A model generated the notes under the pieces. It saw only the letters and a program-made list of their open reading frames with translations. It did no database searches and was not told the DNA's origin. Source: Neoarius graeffei (lineage: Eukaryota > Chordata > Actinopteri > Siluriformes > Ariidae). Taken from it: a stretch of DNA of 64,000 bases. The stretch spans positions 24,579,599 through 24,643,598 of the forward strand of contig NC_083583.1 in assembly GCF_027579695.1 (NCBI RefSeq). The letters are read 5' to 3'. Made by a program: the position numbers and the translations under genes. Positions 11,545-23,303 of this stretch are shown here, in pieces. Within the stretch, counting starts at the first letter, position 1. Each line of letters begins with the position of its first letter.

Positions 11545-12168
11545 TAGCCTGGGCCCGCCCATCCTAAGCGTGACGCAACACGAGGGCCTATTGCGAGCTT
11601 AGTCTGGCCAGGCAAGCTATCTACAGCTCTTCCAAGCTCCCGAAAAATCGGGAACCAATCAACTTTGAGCATCTCCAACGGCCCTGGGTAGAGGCGTGTT
11701 CAAGGCAGTGACGTAGTAGAACTGCGACTGGAAGCCATAGATTGTTTACAGAATCTATGCCGGAAGCGCTTCATTCACATCACGAACATGGAGCAGCGGC
11801 AAGCCTTTAACACAGCGGTAGATGCTGTATTGAAAGCATTCAACGGGAAGTTCTCATTGAAAATGGAGCAAAGAGCAGCCCTGGAGGTATTTATTGAAAG
11901 GAAGGACGCTTTCGCCTTGCTCCCGACCGGCTTCGGTAAGAGTTTAATCTACCAGTTAGCCCCGCAGTTTCCGTCGCGTCACATACGTCAGAGGAAAGAA
12001 TGATGTGATTGGTTTAAGCTTCATCACAGCCTTTTCTGGCTTCGACCAGTAGCAAACTGAGGCATTTCAGGGAGGTGGGTCAACCACGGGCTCTGGGAAA
12101 CGGTTGGGCTTAATATCTTGGCCAGACCAATAGCTCGTAGAGCTTTGAAGTCGCGTTAGCCAGACTAG
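11545..12168 (+). mobile_element. DNA-transposon insertion carrying a RecQ fragment, 8-bp duplication
   Basis: Inserted in the SINE with an exact 8-bp duplication GAAACCGG (11537-11544, 12169-12176). Ends are imperfect inverted repeats: TAGCCTGG at the left, CCAGACTA at the right; an internal TTAGTCTGGC near 11598 also mirrors the right end. An 8-bp duplication suits hAT- or P-like elements, but the terminal sequence does not settle the superfamily. Confidence 0.8.
11788..12003 (+). pseudogene. RecQ-like helicase N-terminal fragment
   Basis: A 71-codon ORF beginning MEQRQAFNTAVDAVL and containing FSLKMEQRAALEVFIERKD followed by ALLPTGFGKSLIYQLAP. The PTGFGKS segment is the Walker A (motif I) of RecQ-family DNA helicases. 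The preceding F-x-LK-x-x-Q-R-x-A segment occupies the place of the RecQ motif 0. It diverges after QLAP into PQFPSRHIRQRKE and stops, so motifs Ia-VI are missing. It probably belonged to a longer gene carried by the autonomous parent of the surrounding 624-bp element, which was then internally deleted. Confidence 0.75.
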
Positions 12169-12329
12169 GAAACCGGAGCATCCGGAGGAAACCCACGCGG
12201 ACACGGGGAGAACATGCAAACTCCACACAGAAAGGCCCCTGTCAGCCACTGGGATCAAAGTCAGAACCTTCTTGCTGTGAGGCGACAGTGCTAACCACTA
12301 CACCACCGTGCCGCTGCAATAACTACTAG

Positions 12330-12866
12330 TAATAATAAAGTAATCTACCAACAGCAATGCCTTATTGTACGCTGTTGATAGGTCACACACCTGGATGAAT
12401 GTAACTTAACACTGACACTTCCAGCCATAGGAGCCAAATCTGTAATGAAACAGCAGATTTGATACTGCATTATTCAAGCCAACACTGCTTTCACAAGGTG
12501 GAAATATTTTCAAATCTCAACTGGCTATTACTGGACCTTGATATGTTTCCATTCTAATTCCCATGCCTCCTGCTGTCTGTTGTTCCTTCATGCTACTTGA
12601 ACTTAATATTGTGCAGACAAATGAGAACTTTTATAAATATCTCCCACTGACAGATTTAATTAGGTGCTTTCATCATAATTCTGGAACCTTATTGTTTAAA
12701 CGTGTTCATTTACATGCCATCACACAGTGTTTACTATAGCACGTCTCCTCACCTTAGGAGTAGTGTGAGCTTTTTTTCAGCGTGGCGTCTGTGGATCGCT
12801 TCTCACTGGATTAAGCAAACTAATTAAGGTAGGCTGACGATTTTAAATGACCTTTTGGTCACACAC

Positions 12867-12916
<50 letters not shown>

Positions 12917-13840
12917 CTCACTGCCATGTACAAATGAATATGAATCCCTCTTTAAAGAAGGCGAATTAAAACTTTAAACAGTCGCGCAAATGATAGCACC
13001 GATAGCACCTTGGGCTTTGTGGCTGATGCCAAAGCAATTAGCCCAGCAGGTATTATTAAGCAACCCCTCCCCCAACCCCACCCGAAAATAAAAATGATTC
13101 AAATATGTGTTAAAAACACTCATCATCTCACTTCCAATTACTCACACATTTCTTTTCAGTGACATTCTGGAGTGCTTTGGCGTGTAAACTGGATTACAGG
13201 CGAGTCGTGGCTGCATGGTGGACGGTGAGATTGGATTACCGGTGTGGAAAGTGGTGCAGCATGGCAGAGGATGGATTACAGTTCCTCAAGGGCTACTCAC
13301 CAGGCATTTACACTTTTACGTGAAGCTAAAGTAGATTGAACTGAGCCGACAGACTTTATTTAAACTCCACAAGAAGGGAGAAAGCAGGAAAACAAGTATA
13401 TACATTGTACAATGCTTGTTCTATAAGCACTATGGGACAGGTAGAACACTGGGTTCGACTTGCAAGATATTTATTGATTTTTTTATTTGCAATATGACTG
13501 ACATGGGCTGAGCTGTGAATTTTGCCTGTTTATAAACAGCTGCCACAGGCAGTCTAAAGCCTGAGCAACAGTAATCCAGCCAACATTCACAAAACTGAAC
13601 TTGTACCGTCATTTTCTAGGGTTGCTGATTTTGCAAATACAGGATGTGAGACAGGTTCACATGTTGAATGTGCCTGTGTGTGTGAATTTGTCACAGTAGG
13701 TCTCATTTTACATTCTTTTTACTACTTCCTGCTTTCTACTTTCTGGTTCCTGAAAATTCCTGGGTTCTCACTCCTCCTTAGTTCTTCAGTGTGTGCTCCG
13801 AAATCAATTTAAGTCCATCACCACCATTATCAATATCAGT
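12330..13840. other. intronic sequence with a (CA)n microsatellite
   Basis: Intron between ntrk3 exons 3 and 4. (CA)n at about 12866-12914. No gene or clear element otherwise. Confidence 0.6.
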
Positions 13841-13844
13841 ATTT

Positions 13845-14665
13845 ATTCTATCCCCATTCATTGGATATGAGCAATCATGCACTCTGATTGGCTACTCTAC
13901 TACTAGGCTATCAGCTCATATACCATGAGTAGAGAAAAACAAAATGGCGGAGCGTGTGGCTGAACCAACAGAAGACGTAATAAAAAACTCTACTCAAAAA
14001 TAAACCCATAAAAAATTAAAAAAGCAACAAAATATGGAATAAAAGTATTTGATGGTAAGAATGTACCTTTTTATTTTTTCAAGAATTATTATTATTATTA
14101 TTATGGCATTTTTCATAAATTGCTCCTGTCATTTCACTGGTTTGTTTACATTCTTCATCTTTAAGCATTAAAATTTGTTGCATTTTTTTAGACTGGTTCA
14201 AAATCTCAAAGTTTGAAAATTGCATAACTGAAATGTCCAAGGAATAATTAAATAAATGTCTAAAGCTATTCTATACCTCGGCACGACAGCAAGACGGGAC
14301 TTTCTACAAAAAAAACAACAACAACAACACTAAAGTCTATTCGTGCAGCCATTGATAGGTTTGTAACAAGTTCGCCTAAGCGGAAATTATTTTGTCGGAC
14401 GTTTTGTATAAAGTTTTTATTTATCGAATTTGCAAAAAACAAAAATAAAAATTCCTCTGTTTCTCAAAATCCAGTGAATGTGGACTGGTGGGCTACATAA
14501 ATATTAACATTACTTTTGGATTTAAGTCTCCAACTCTGAATACAACTCTATCCTTTGATCAGGCAAATTTTCCCTGATTCATGGAGGACTCGACATTACG
14601 CGGCTCGTCAGCTATCAGCTCATGTATGACGAGATAGAGTGGAATAACTATTAAATATTCTGTAA
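13845..14665. repeat. inverted-repeat element, family of CTATCCMCATTCAYTGGATA
   Basis: Left end near 13849 with TGGATATGAGCA; right part has AAAATCCAGTGAATGTGGAC near 14466 and, further on, GAGATAGAGTGGAATAACT. Related copies are at 29035-29460 and 53975-54895. The interior contains (ATT)n. Confidence 0.65.
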
Positions 14666-14973
14666 ATGCATACTCACAGACTTGTGTAGTGAGGAGTACT
14701 GAATGCCAAAATTGCACACATCAATATTCAGTCCTCTGATGTATTGACAACATTGGCAAACTCTAAATAGTGAATTAAAAGCATGACAAAATAGCCTAAA
14801 TCCTGCACACACATATTATGAATTCATGACTTTTATTTAGTATCTCATGACATCGTTAACTACTATAGCATAATGTAAACAAGCAAACAAACAAATGCAA
14901 AATATTAGGATGTGCTGGGTCAAGTGTTATTTTATGTGCTGATGAATAATGAGAGTGGAAGCCATTTGGTTCA

Positions 14974-16064
14974 TCCATCCATTATCCGTAACCGCTTATC
15001 CTGTACAGGGTCGCGGGCAAGCTGGAGCCTATCCCAGCTGGCTATGGGCGAGAGGCGGGGTACACCCTGGACAAGTCGCCAGATCAGTGCAGGGCTGACA
15101 CATATGCCGCTTTTCCACTACCAACGCGGCTGAGTTGGGCTGAGCCGTGCGGTGCTGAGTTGGGCTGAGCCGTGCCGTGCTGAGTCGGGCTGAGTCGAGC
15201 TGAGTGGGGCTGTTGGAGTTGCATTTCGACTACAACCGCGCTGAACCGTGCTGGCTGGAAGTGGGTGGACACATTGGGTGGAGTTAGCGAAAGTGGGTGG
15301 ACGTCATGTGATGTCGTTAGGCGGTGCAAACAGTGACATCAGTGACCTTTTAAGCGGTCGTCTCATGACCCGGATAGTAAACAATAAACATGTTTATTAC
15401 TGTTTATACGTTAGTGTTGCTGGTCTTGGTGCTGTAGCTTGTTGTCACCGACAACGCCAACAGATACTGGCAAGAGCGTATAGATGAGGCGAGGCGCATA
15501 AGGCTTCAGAAATTCTCGTAATTCGTAATTATTATTCTTCCGGGTTTACGGTGTTTAGAGATCCCAGCATGCTCGCGGGGCGTGTGTGGGCGTGTGAGGA
15601 CACTCCTCCTCACCAATCAGTGCACAAGGGAGTGTCTGCTCACGCCCCTAGCCTCACTCAGCTCGGTTTGGCTCGCTTCAGCCCCACTCCAAAACCGTGC
15701 GAGTTTTGGGTGCTGAGTAGGGCTGAAGTGAGCTGAGTCGTGCTGCTCTAAGGTAGATGAAACACGAGCCGTGTCGGGCTGAAGTGAGCTGAAGTGAGCT
15801 GAAAAAGGGTAGTGGAAAAGGGCCAATAGAGACAAACAACCATTCACATTCACATCACACCTACGGTCAATTTAGAGCCACCAATTAGCCTAACCTGCAT
15901 GTCTTTGGACTGTGGGGGAAACCGGAGCACCCAGAGGAAACCCACACAGACACGGGGAGAACATGCAAACTCCACACAGAAAGGCCCCCGTCGGCCGCTG
16001 GGGTCGAACCGGAACCTTCTTGCTGTGCGGCAACAGTGCTAACCACTACACCACCGTGCCGCCC
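14974..16064 (-). mobile_element. tRNA-derived SINE, (ATCC)n-tailed, interrupted by a MITE
   Basis: Near-perfect flanking repeat CCATTTGGTTCA / CCATTTTGGTCA (14962-14973, 16065-16076). SINE halves 14974-15104 and 15826-16064. Confidence 0.88.
15105..15825. mobile_element. MITE with GCTTTTCCACTACC termini, ATA duplication
   Basis: Terminal inverted repeats TGCCGCTTTTCCACTACC (left) and the complement of GGTAGTGGAAAAGGGCCA (right), flanked by ATA (15102-15104, 15826-15828). Subterminal arrays of GGCTGAG-type heptamers lie inside both ends. A 3-bp duplication suggests a PIF/Harbinger-like origin. Confidence 0.8.
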
Positions 16065-16108
16065 CCATTTTGGTCAATAAAACTACACTTGCATTGATTA
16101 ATATGATA

Positions 16109-17729
16109 CAGTGGTGCTTGAAAGTTTGTGAACCCTTTAGAATTTTCTATATTTCTGCATAAATATGACCTAAAACATCATTAGATTTTCACACAAGTCC
16201 TAAAAGTAGATAAAGAGAACCCAGTTAAACAAATGCTACAAAAATATTATACTTGGTCATTTATTTATTGAGGAAAATGATCCAATATTATATATCTGAG
16301 AGTGGCAAAAGTATGTGAACCTTTGCTTTCAGTATCTGGTGTGACCCCCTTGTGCAGCAATAACTGCAACTAAACGTTTGCGGTAACTGTTGATCAGTCC
16401 TGCACACCGGCTTGGAGGAATTTTAGCCCATTCTTCCGTACAGAACAGCTTCAACTCTGGGATGTTGGTGGGTTTCCTCACATGAACTGCTCACTTCAGG
16501 TCCTTCCACAACATTTCGATTGGAGTAAGGTCAGGACTTTGACTTGGCCATTCCAAAACATTAACTTTATTCTTCTTTAACCATTCTTTGGTAGAACGAC
16601 TTGTGTGCTTAAGGTCGTTGTCTTGCTGCATGACCCACCTTCTCTTGAGATTCAGTTCCTGGACAGATGTCCTTACATTTTCCTTTAGAATTCGCTGGTA
16701 TAATTCAGAATTCATTGTTCCATCAATGATGGCAAGCCATCCTGGCCCAGATGCAGCAAAACAGGCCCAAACCATGATACTACCACCACCATGTTTCACA
16801 GATGGGATAAGGTTCTTATGCTGGAATGCAGTGCTTTCCTTTCTCCAAACATAACCCTTCTCATTTAAACCAAAAATTCTATTTTGGACTCATCCATCCA
16901 CAAAACATTTTTCCAATAGCCTTCTGGCTTGTCCATGTGATCTTTAGCAAACTACAGATGAGCAGCAATGTTCTTTTTGGAGAGCAGTGGCTTTCTCCTT
17001 GCAACCCTGCCATGCACACCATTGTTGTTCAGTGTTCTCCTGATGGTGGACTCATGAACATTAACATTAGACAATGTGAGAGAGGTCTTCAGTTGCTTAG
17101 AAGTTACCCTGGGGTCCTTTGTGACCTCGCCAACTATTCCACACCTTGCTCTTGGAATGATCTTTGTTGGTCGGCCACTCCTGGGGAGGGTAACAGTGGT
17201 CTTGAATTTCCTCCATTTGTACACAATCTGTCTGACTGTGGATTGGTGGAGTCCAAACTCTTTAGAGATGGTTTTGTAACCTTTTCCAGCCTGATGAGCA
17301 TCAACAACGCTTTTTCTGAGGTCCTCAGAAATCTCCTTTGTTCATGCCATGATACACTTCCACAAACATGTGTTGTGAAGATCAGACTTTGATAGATCCC
17401 TTTTCTTTAAATAAAACAGGGTGCCCACTCACACCTGATTGTCATCCCATTGATTGAAAACACCTGACTCTAATTTCACCGTCAAATTAGCTGCTAATCC
17501 TAGAGCAATCTACAAATATTCACATACTTTTGCCACTCACAGATATGTAATATTGGATCATTTTCCTCAATAAATAAATGACCAAGTATAATATTTTTGT
17601 CTCATTCGTTTAACTGGGTTCTCTTTATCTACATTTAGGACTTGGGTGAAAATCTGATGTTGTTTTAGGTCATATTTATGCAGAAATATAGAAAATTCTA
17701 AAGGGTTCACAAACTTTCAAGCACCACTG
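16109..17729 (-). mobile_element. Tc1-like transposon, complete ends, broken transposase
   Basis: Long inverted repeats of about 115 bp start CAGTGGTGCTTGAAAGTTTG and are flanked by TA (16107-16108, 17730-17731). About 1.62 kb, the usual Tc1 size. Inserted just beyond the SINE at 14974-16064. Confidence 0.95.
16491..17355 (-). pseudogene. Tc1-like DDE transposase pseudogene
   Basis: Reads on the minus strand from ATG at about 17352: a TGA at codon 3, then TKEISEDLRKSVVDAHQAGK, a paired-like DNA-binding region with FKTTVTLPRSGRPTKI and VHESTIRRTLNNNG, a frame break near 16800-16950, then KHGGGSIMVWACFAASGP, QQDNDLKHTS (second catalytic Asp region) and SPDLTPIEMLWKDL (catalytic Glu). Transposase of the Tc1/mariner superfamily, which cuts and pastes at TA. 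The early stop and the frameshift make it inactive. Confidence 0.9.
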
Positions 17730-17739
17730 TAAGTATAAC

Positions 17740-18757
17740 TATTCATGGAGCAATATATGAAACTCCTGTTAGATGTTTATTTCAGTGCTTACACTCTTCT
17801 CATCTTTATATTGTTGCACTAGTCTTTTCTATTTTCCTTTTTTAAAAATCATCTCTTGCTTTTATGGTACATCGCATTACATTTACAAGCAAAGAAAAAA
17901 AAACTATTTCCTTCTTCAGCTACATTTTTGCTTCCAGTTTAAAGGCAAGTGCTTGCATTTAAAGCTGGTGGTTAAGAATCTTTTGGAAAATCCTGTCTCG
18001 GATGATTCTACTCAAGGAAAATCTGAATAATCTGAATGGGGCTACATAAATATTAACATTACTTCTGGATTTAAGTCTCCAACTCTGAATTCAACTCTGT
18101 ACTTTGATCAGGCAAATTTTCCCTGATTCATGGAGGAAAGATGCTGTGCAGTAGATTCTGGATCCAGTTTGTTACTGTTCTTTTTTTTTTTCCTCTCAAA
18201 ATGTTTCTCTCCATTTATCATACGACCTCAGACATTGGATACTTGACACACCATTAAATGCCATGGAATCAATGCAGCGCCTTCAGTACCAGTACAAAAG
18301 CGTTTGGATTGGCTGCTGGTGAAAAGGAGAAAAGGCTGCTATCTTTTTCCTCCGTCCTCATTTCATTAGTTTCTGCTGCCCAGGTGTTCGAGCCCTGCAG
18401 GAGCACCAATGTCAATATGACTAGTGGTGTGTGGATTGTGTGCTTGGCAGAACCCCTGTTTATAATCACTTGATGTAGTGAATATGTCCAGTGCGGTTAT
18501 GATTTTCTAATCTTTCAGCTGTGTCAATATATCACAGCATGTGTGTGCTGGAGAGATGCTATCGGCTGGTGCAATATGAGCTTTCTACTTCCTGCTTGGC
18601 CTACCCACAGGCCTCTTTCACTTAATAAGGACAGAACATTTCACAAATGTAATATGTCTGCAAGTAAAGGAAGTCTGAGGTTTAAATTCAAATCAATTTG
18701 GGTATCTTAAAGCTAATTGAAAACACAAGGTTTGATCTAAGCTTTGAGCAGGTGTAT
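17740..18757. other. intronic sequence, nothing recognised
   Basis: AT-rich ntrk3 intron. About 70 bp near 18040-18135 matches 14500-14590 (TAAGTCTCCAACTCTGAAT), so a piece of the 13.8-kb element family is present. Confidence 0.5.
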
Positions 18758-18761
18758 TAAA

Positions 18762-19876
18762 GAAGAACTGAAGTCATTTTTAAACTTGCTTTATGTCTTA
18801 TTTAACGTGTTATTCAATTACGTTTTCGGTTTTAGTAACCTTATATCGTGACTCGTATTGGCAACTAATTGCAATTAAATATTATACTTATCGGCCTATT
18901 CGGTTTTTAGCCATGTTGAATTTAGTTCATTTGGTCCACGGCAGGCGTCGCTTATCCTCGCGATCTTCACAAGACTTGTGTGAAACTTCAAAACGTGACC
19001 TGTCAGCCAGGTGTCAGTGCTGCCATTTTGAAAACTGTTTTCCAAATGAAATCTCATCTCATTATCTCTAGCCGCTTTATCCTGTTCTACAGGGTCGCAG
19101 GCAAGCTGGAGCCTATCCAGCTTATCTCATGAATAATGAGAGTGGAAGCCATTTTATTCATCCATCCATTATCCATAACCGGTTATCCTGTACAGGGTTG
19201 TGGCTGTACAGGATACAGCTGGTACATCCCAGCTGGCTATGTGCGAGAGGCGGGGTACACCCTGGACAAGTCGCCAGGTCATCACAGGGCTGACACATAG
19301 ACACAGACAACCATTCACACTCACAGTAAATTTGAGTCACCAGTTAACCTAACTTGCATGTCTTTGGACTGTGGGGGAAACCGGAGCACCCGGAGGAAAC
19401 CCACGCGGACACGGGGAGAACATGCAAACTCCGCACAGAAAGGCCCTCGCCGGCCACGGGGCTCGAACCCAGAACCTTCTTGTTGTGAGGCGACAGCACT
19501 AACCACTACACCACCGTGCCGCCCTCCAAATGAACTTTCCTGATTGCTATCAAAACAAACAAAACTTCCGGCTTGATTACATCAGCGTTCGAAAGAGGGC
19601 GCGTGTCTTTTGACAATGTTGGCAGATGTTGGTCACTTTGATTTCCACTTTTTTTTTTCCGTTTTACTTCCGTCCTACGATGTCTCGCACAGGTCTCAAC
19701 GAATCTCGTTTACGGCCATTGCTTTGACATATGGACTGATATATTACATAGCATATTTCAAACACTCATAACTTGCTATAGCAGTGACAAAATAGCGATC
19801 AAAAATGCATTCCTACATTTTATAAAATGAGATAAATAGAATTTTGATAATAAAAAAATTTGCCTTCAGTTCTCCT
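18762..19876. mobile_element. TTAA-flanked MITE (AGAAGAACTGAAG termini)
   Basis: Inverted ends AGAAGAACTGAAGTCA and TGCCTTCAGTTCTCCT, each flanked by TTAA (18758-18761, 19877-19880). A TTAA duplication is typical of piggyBac- and Kolobok-type transposition. Interrupted by the SINE at 19051-19524. Confidence 0.8.
19051..19524 (-). mobile_element. composite tRNA-derived SINE with a patch from another locus
   Basis: Flanked by TCCAAATGAA (19041-19050, 19525-19534). The tail part 19051-19118 is the (GATGA) type. It then switches at about 19125 to an (ATCC)-type copy that includes about 25 bp which are not SINE at 14940-14965. Confidence 0.85.
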
Positions 19877-19974
19877 TTAATACTAATTGAGATTTCAACA
19901 CAAAATAATTACATTCAACTACATAAATTAATACAATTATTTGGTTTATAATATAATAAACTATTATTTTATCC

Positions 19975-20351
19975 GGGCGGCACGGTGGTGTAGTGGTTAG
20001 CGCTGTCGCCTCACAGCAAGAAGGTCCTGGGTTCGAGCCCCGGGGCCGGCGAGGGCCTTTCTGTGTGGAGTTTGCATGTTCTCCCCGTGTCCGCGTGGGT
20101 TTCCTCCGGGTGCTCCGGTTTCCCCCACAGTCCAAAGACATGCAGGTTAGGTTAACTGGTGACTCTAAATTGACCGTAGGTGTGAATGTGAGTGTGAATG
20201 GTTGTCTGTGTCTATGTGTCAGCCCTGTGATGACCTGGCGACTTGTCCAGGGTGTACCCCGCCTTTCGCCCGTAGTCAGCTGGGATAGGCTCCAGCTTGC
20301 CTGCGACCCTGTAGAAGGATAAAGCGGCTAGAGATAATGAGATGAGATGAG
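19975..20351 (+). mobile_element. tRNA-derived SINE, full length
   Basis: Perfect 12-bp flanking repeat ATTATTTTATCC (19963-19974, 20352-20363). Head GGGCGGCACGG, A box TGGTGTAGTGG, B box GGTTCGAGCCC, tail GATGAGATGAGATGAG. This is the cleanest forward copy and a good reference for the family. Confidence 0.95.
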
Positions 20352-20760
20352 ATTATTTTATCCTAGGCCAAACATTTTCCCCATGCAAGTCCTGCTTGGT
20401 TTTATAAATCCTCGCTAGCTCTGTTGACATGCAAAAACAGAATTCCTTCTCATGGTAGATTCCAAATAAACTGTTTAGATATTTACTCTAAAACTGGCTA
20501 AATTGTCAAAGTCTCTTCTTTCATTCACATTTCATTTAAGCCAAGCTAAATTTACAAACATGTGAAGAGCAGCATTTTGTGTCAGTGTTACCATGGCAGT
20601 GAGAATCTTGGCAATGAGGATTCTGTCAACAGATAGTTAAAACTAGCTAAGCATGTCAACCAGATAGTTGTTCATCTTGTTTGAGTTTTAACAGGTCATG
20701 TACTTAGTATTGTCATGTTTTATCTCTCATTCCTTCTTAAACTAGTCAGAACTTTATAAT

Positions 20761-22686
20761 CAGGGGCGGATCCAGGAAAATGGGAAGGGAGGCGCCAACC
20801 CAGTAAGGCTGGGGGTCCGGGGGCCTTAAGGCCTCTGCATGTTCTTGTGACAAGGCTTTCGCAGATAGCTTTTCGCAGACAGTTGTAATTTATCGTTGAG
20901 TGGGGAGTAATAGGCGTGCGCGATGTTATTCACCGCCACAACGCAAGGGGGCGCGAAGTCGCGAAATCGCTAGGAGTAGTTGGTGGGTGTGGTTAGTGGA
21001 GTGTTTATCCTCCGGTTACTTATAATGACTAGAACTGGAGTCGTATAGATGTACATACTTCCTCGATCAACCGCTCTTCGTGCTGCTCCATCTTCGCTCG
21101 TGTTTTTAAAAATGGCGGTCGTGAAAACAAACCAAACTGGGAAAGTAGGGAAGTGGAAGTGCGTGTACAGCGGATGTAGAATGGACCAATCAGAGCCCTC
21201 TTGTCTGCGACGCTGTCTGCGAGGCTTCTGCGGTGGTCACAATTTTTGGGAGGTGCGCGCAGAGCGTCTGCGAAGGTGGGGGGGCTACGCAGACGCTATC
21301 TGCGGCGCCGTCTGTGAGGACTGGGATGTCAGCATAAATTGGCCTTTACTCTGCAGTTTTTAGATGCCCGGAGATGCATTTTGAGCTGTCAAATACATGT
21401 TGTAAATTAAATCTCTTAAAGAAAATTACCATATCAAAAATATGCTTTAAAAATAGGAACTTTCAAAACCATTTTATTAGTCACTGAAAATTATATTGTT
21501 AGAGTTGCAGGTATATACATAGACCATAATTACAACTGACATATGGTAATATTTATGAAAGTTGCATTGTCAAATAATGCATCACCACATGACACTACAG
21601 TGTAGTACACTGACCACAAAACACCTTATATCAATAAATTATTACTATTTTAGCAACTGCAATCTGAGCTCCTGCTCAGGACATTCAATGTACATATACC
21701 GTAAGACAGTGAATATACCCAGGGAAACTGAGGTAATGTAAGTGGCCACTTAAGACAGAGCTTAATACAGAGATAACTATAAACAAATACTGCAGGAGTT
21801 GCATGTCTGTAATACAAAGTCAGTAATTGCAATCTGAGCTCCTGAGTCTAATAGACTGAGAGAACGATACAATGATTGTGTGAGTTGCATGTGAACAAGT
21901 CCTATAATAAGTCTTAACTCCCAAGACTCAGGGGATTTCAAGCAGATTTTCTTCAGAGCCGCTGCAAAAATCAACATCTCACAGACCTATCCAGCCACTA
22001 TCGTAAAAATCAAAGTGAACCCCCCCCACCAAAAAAAAAAAGGCACGTGTCCCATGTACATACACAGGGTATAGTGAGTACAGGGATAATGAATATGAGC
22101 AGTAGCCAGACAGCCGACACGTGTGTATGCCGTAAGCCTGCTGCAGCATCTTATCATTTTGGATTGTGAACATGCATGTTAACGATACCATAAATATAAA
22201 AGGATGGCACACACCCTTTACATGTAGTCTACAGTGCAGGCCGAGAATACAGGATGTTATTATGTAGATGCACAAAGTTCCCGCACCCCTGTTAAAATTC
22301 AACAGGACTTGCCCAGCTTGCTTTTCACTGCATTCATGTCATGAGTGAAAAAACCTAAACTATAGGACTAACTATTACATATAAATTTATACCATAACCC
22401 CTTCGGACACAAGAAAAAATGCTATGGAACTTCATGTGTACAGTTGTATACATTATGTCCGAAGGGGTTATTCTCTTCAGCTCAATCCCAAATAATGATT
22501 TATTTAGTTTATTTTTTTATAACCTTATTAATTAAAGGACAGTGGGCATATCTCTGTATCTGCAATACAATCAAGTTACAATTCCAAGTAGCCATGGACT
22601 AAAATTATTATTATTATTATTTTTTTTTTTTTTTTGGGACGGGGGTGGTGCATGCTGGGTGCGCCTCCCCCTTAAATCCGCGCCAG
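20761..22686. mobile_element. hAT-like non-autonomous element (CAGGGGCGGATCC end)
   Basis: Left end CAGGGGCGGATCCAGG and right end AAATCCGCGCCAG are imperfect inverted repeats. The flanks share ATAAT, but no exact 8-bp duplication is fixed. A TTA-flanked MITE is nested at 20829-21345. Confidence 0.55.
20829..21345. mobile_element. PIF/Harbinger-like MITE, copy 1 (AGGCCTCTGCATG / AATTGGCCT)
   Basis: Flanked by TTA (20826-20828, 21346-21348). Rich in GTCTGCG/CGCAGAC motifs near both ends. It matches 32030-32563 in reverse orientation over its whole length. Confidence 0.88.
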
Positions 22687-22689
22687 ATA

Positions 22690-22853
22690 ATACAATGGAA
22701 GCCATGACCTAATGGTCAGAGAAGCAGCTTTGGGACCAAAAGGTCACCAGTTTGATTCCCTGGACCAGTCTGAATGGTTGAAGCAAGTGACCTAAGCCCC
22801 AACCCCCATGCTCTGGATAAGAGCATCTGTTCAATGCCTGTAATGTAATGTAC
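22690..22853 (+). mobile_element. tRNA-derived SINE, second family
   Basis: GGAAGCCATGACCTAATGG A-box region, CCAGTTTGATTCCC B-box region, 3' end AGAGCATCTGTTCAATGCC and TGTAATGTAATG. It lies just outside the hAT-like element. Confidence 0.75.
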
Positions 22854-23303
22854 TAAGATCACAAAGTGATAAATGAATCAGTCTCTGCGAGATGTCCTGC
22901 AAATGTCCCTACTGAAGTGAAGGTGATAGCAAGAATTTGCATTAATTGAAAGGTTACTTGGATGCCCTCCAAATTCTCAATTAATTTTAAATGATTTAAA
23001 ATGCATAACTCAATTTTTGTTTCACAGCAGCAGGTTGCCATGTTGGTGCAGAATGTATGCCAGGATTCACATTCACTTGATGAATATATTCACAAGTTTA
23101 TTGAGCTATCAGCTGGATTATTAACACACTATCCGACACTATATGTAAAAGTTGCACCCTCTCTTAGGCTCATAGTCAGAGTCATGGCTCCGTTTATGCA
23201 GCTGCTTACAGTAAGCTGAATTTCCCATTCAGTTTATGCAAATCACTTGCATAGAGTTCACACCTTCGAGGTTGCCGTGCTTTTCTTGAGCCAAAGCGTC
23301 TGA

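Larger units (their letters stand above)
11320..12315 (-). mobile_element. tRNA-derived SINE, (ATCC)n-tailed, interrupted by a 624-bp insertion
   Basis: Perfect 13-bp flanking repeat GCAATAACTACTA at 11307-11319 and 12316-12328. SINE halves are 11320-11544 and 12169-12315. Confidence 0.9.

Noticed and set aside
21049..21363. 104-codon ORF with a cysteine-rich centre
   Set aside because: It lies inside the TTA-flanked MITE. The Cys/Arg richness comes from CTGCGA-type heptamer repeats, and the other copy at 32030 does not keep the same frame.
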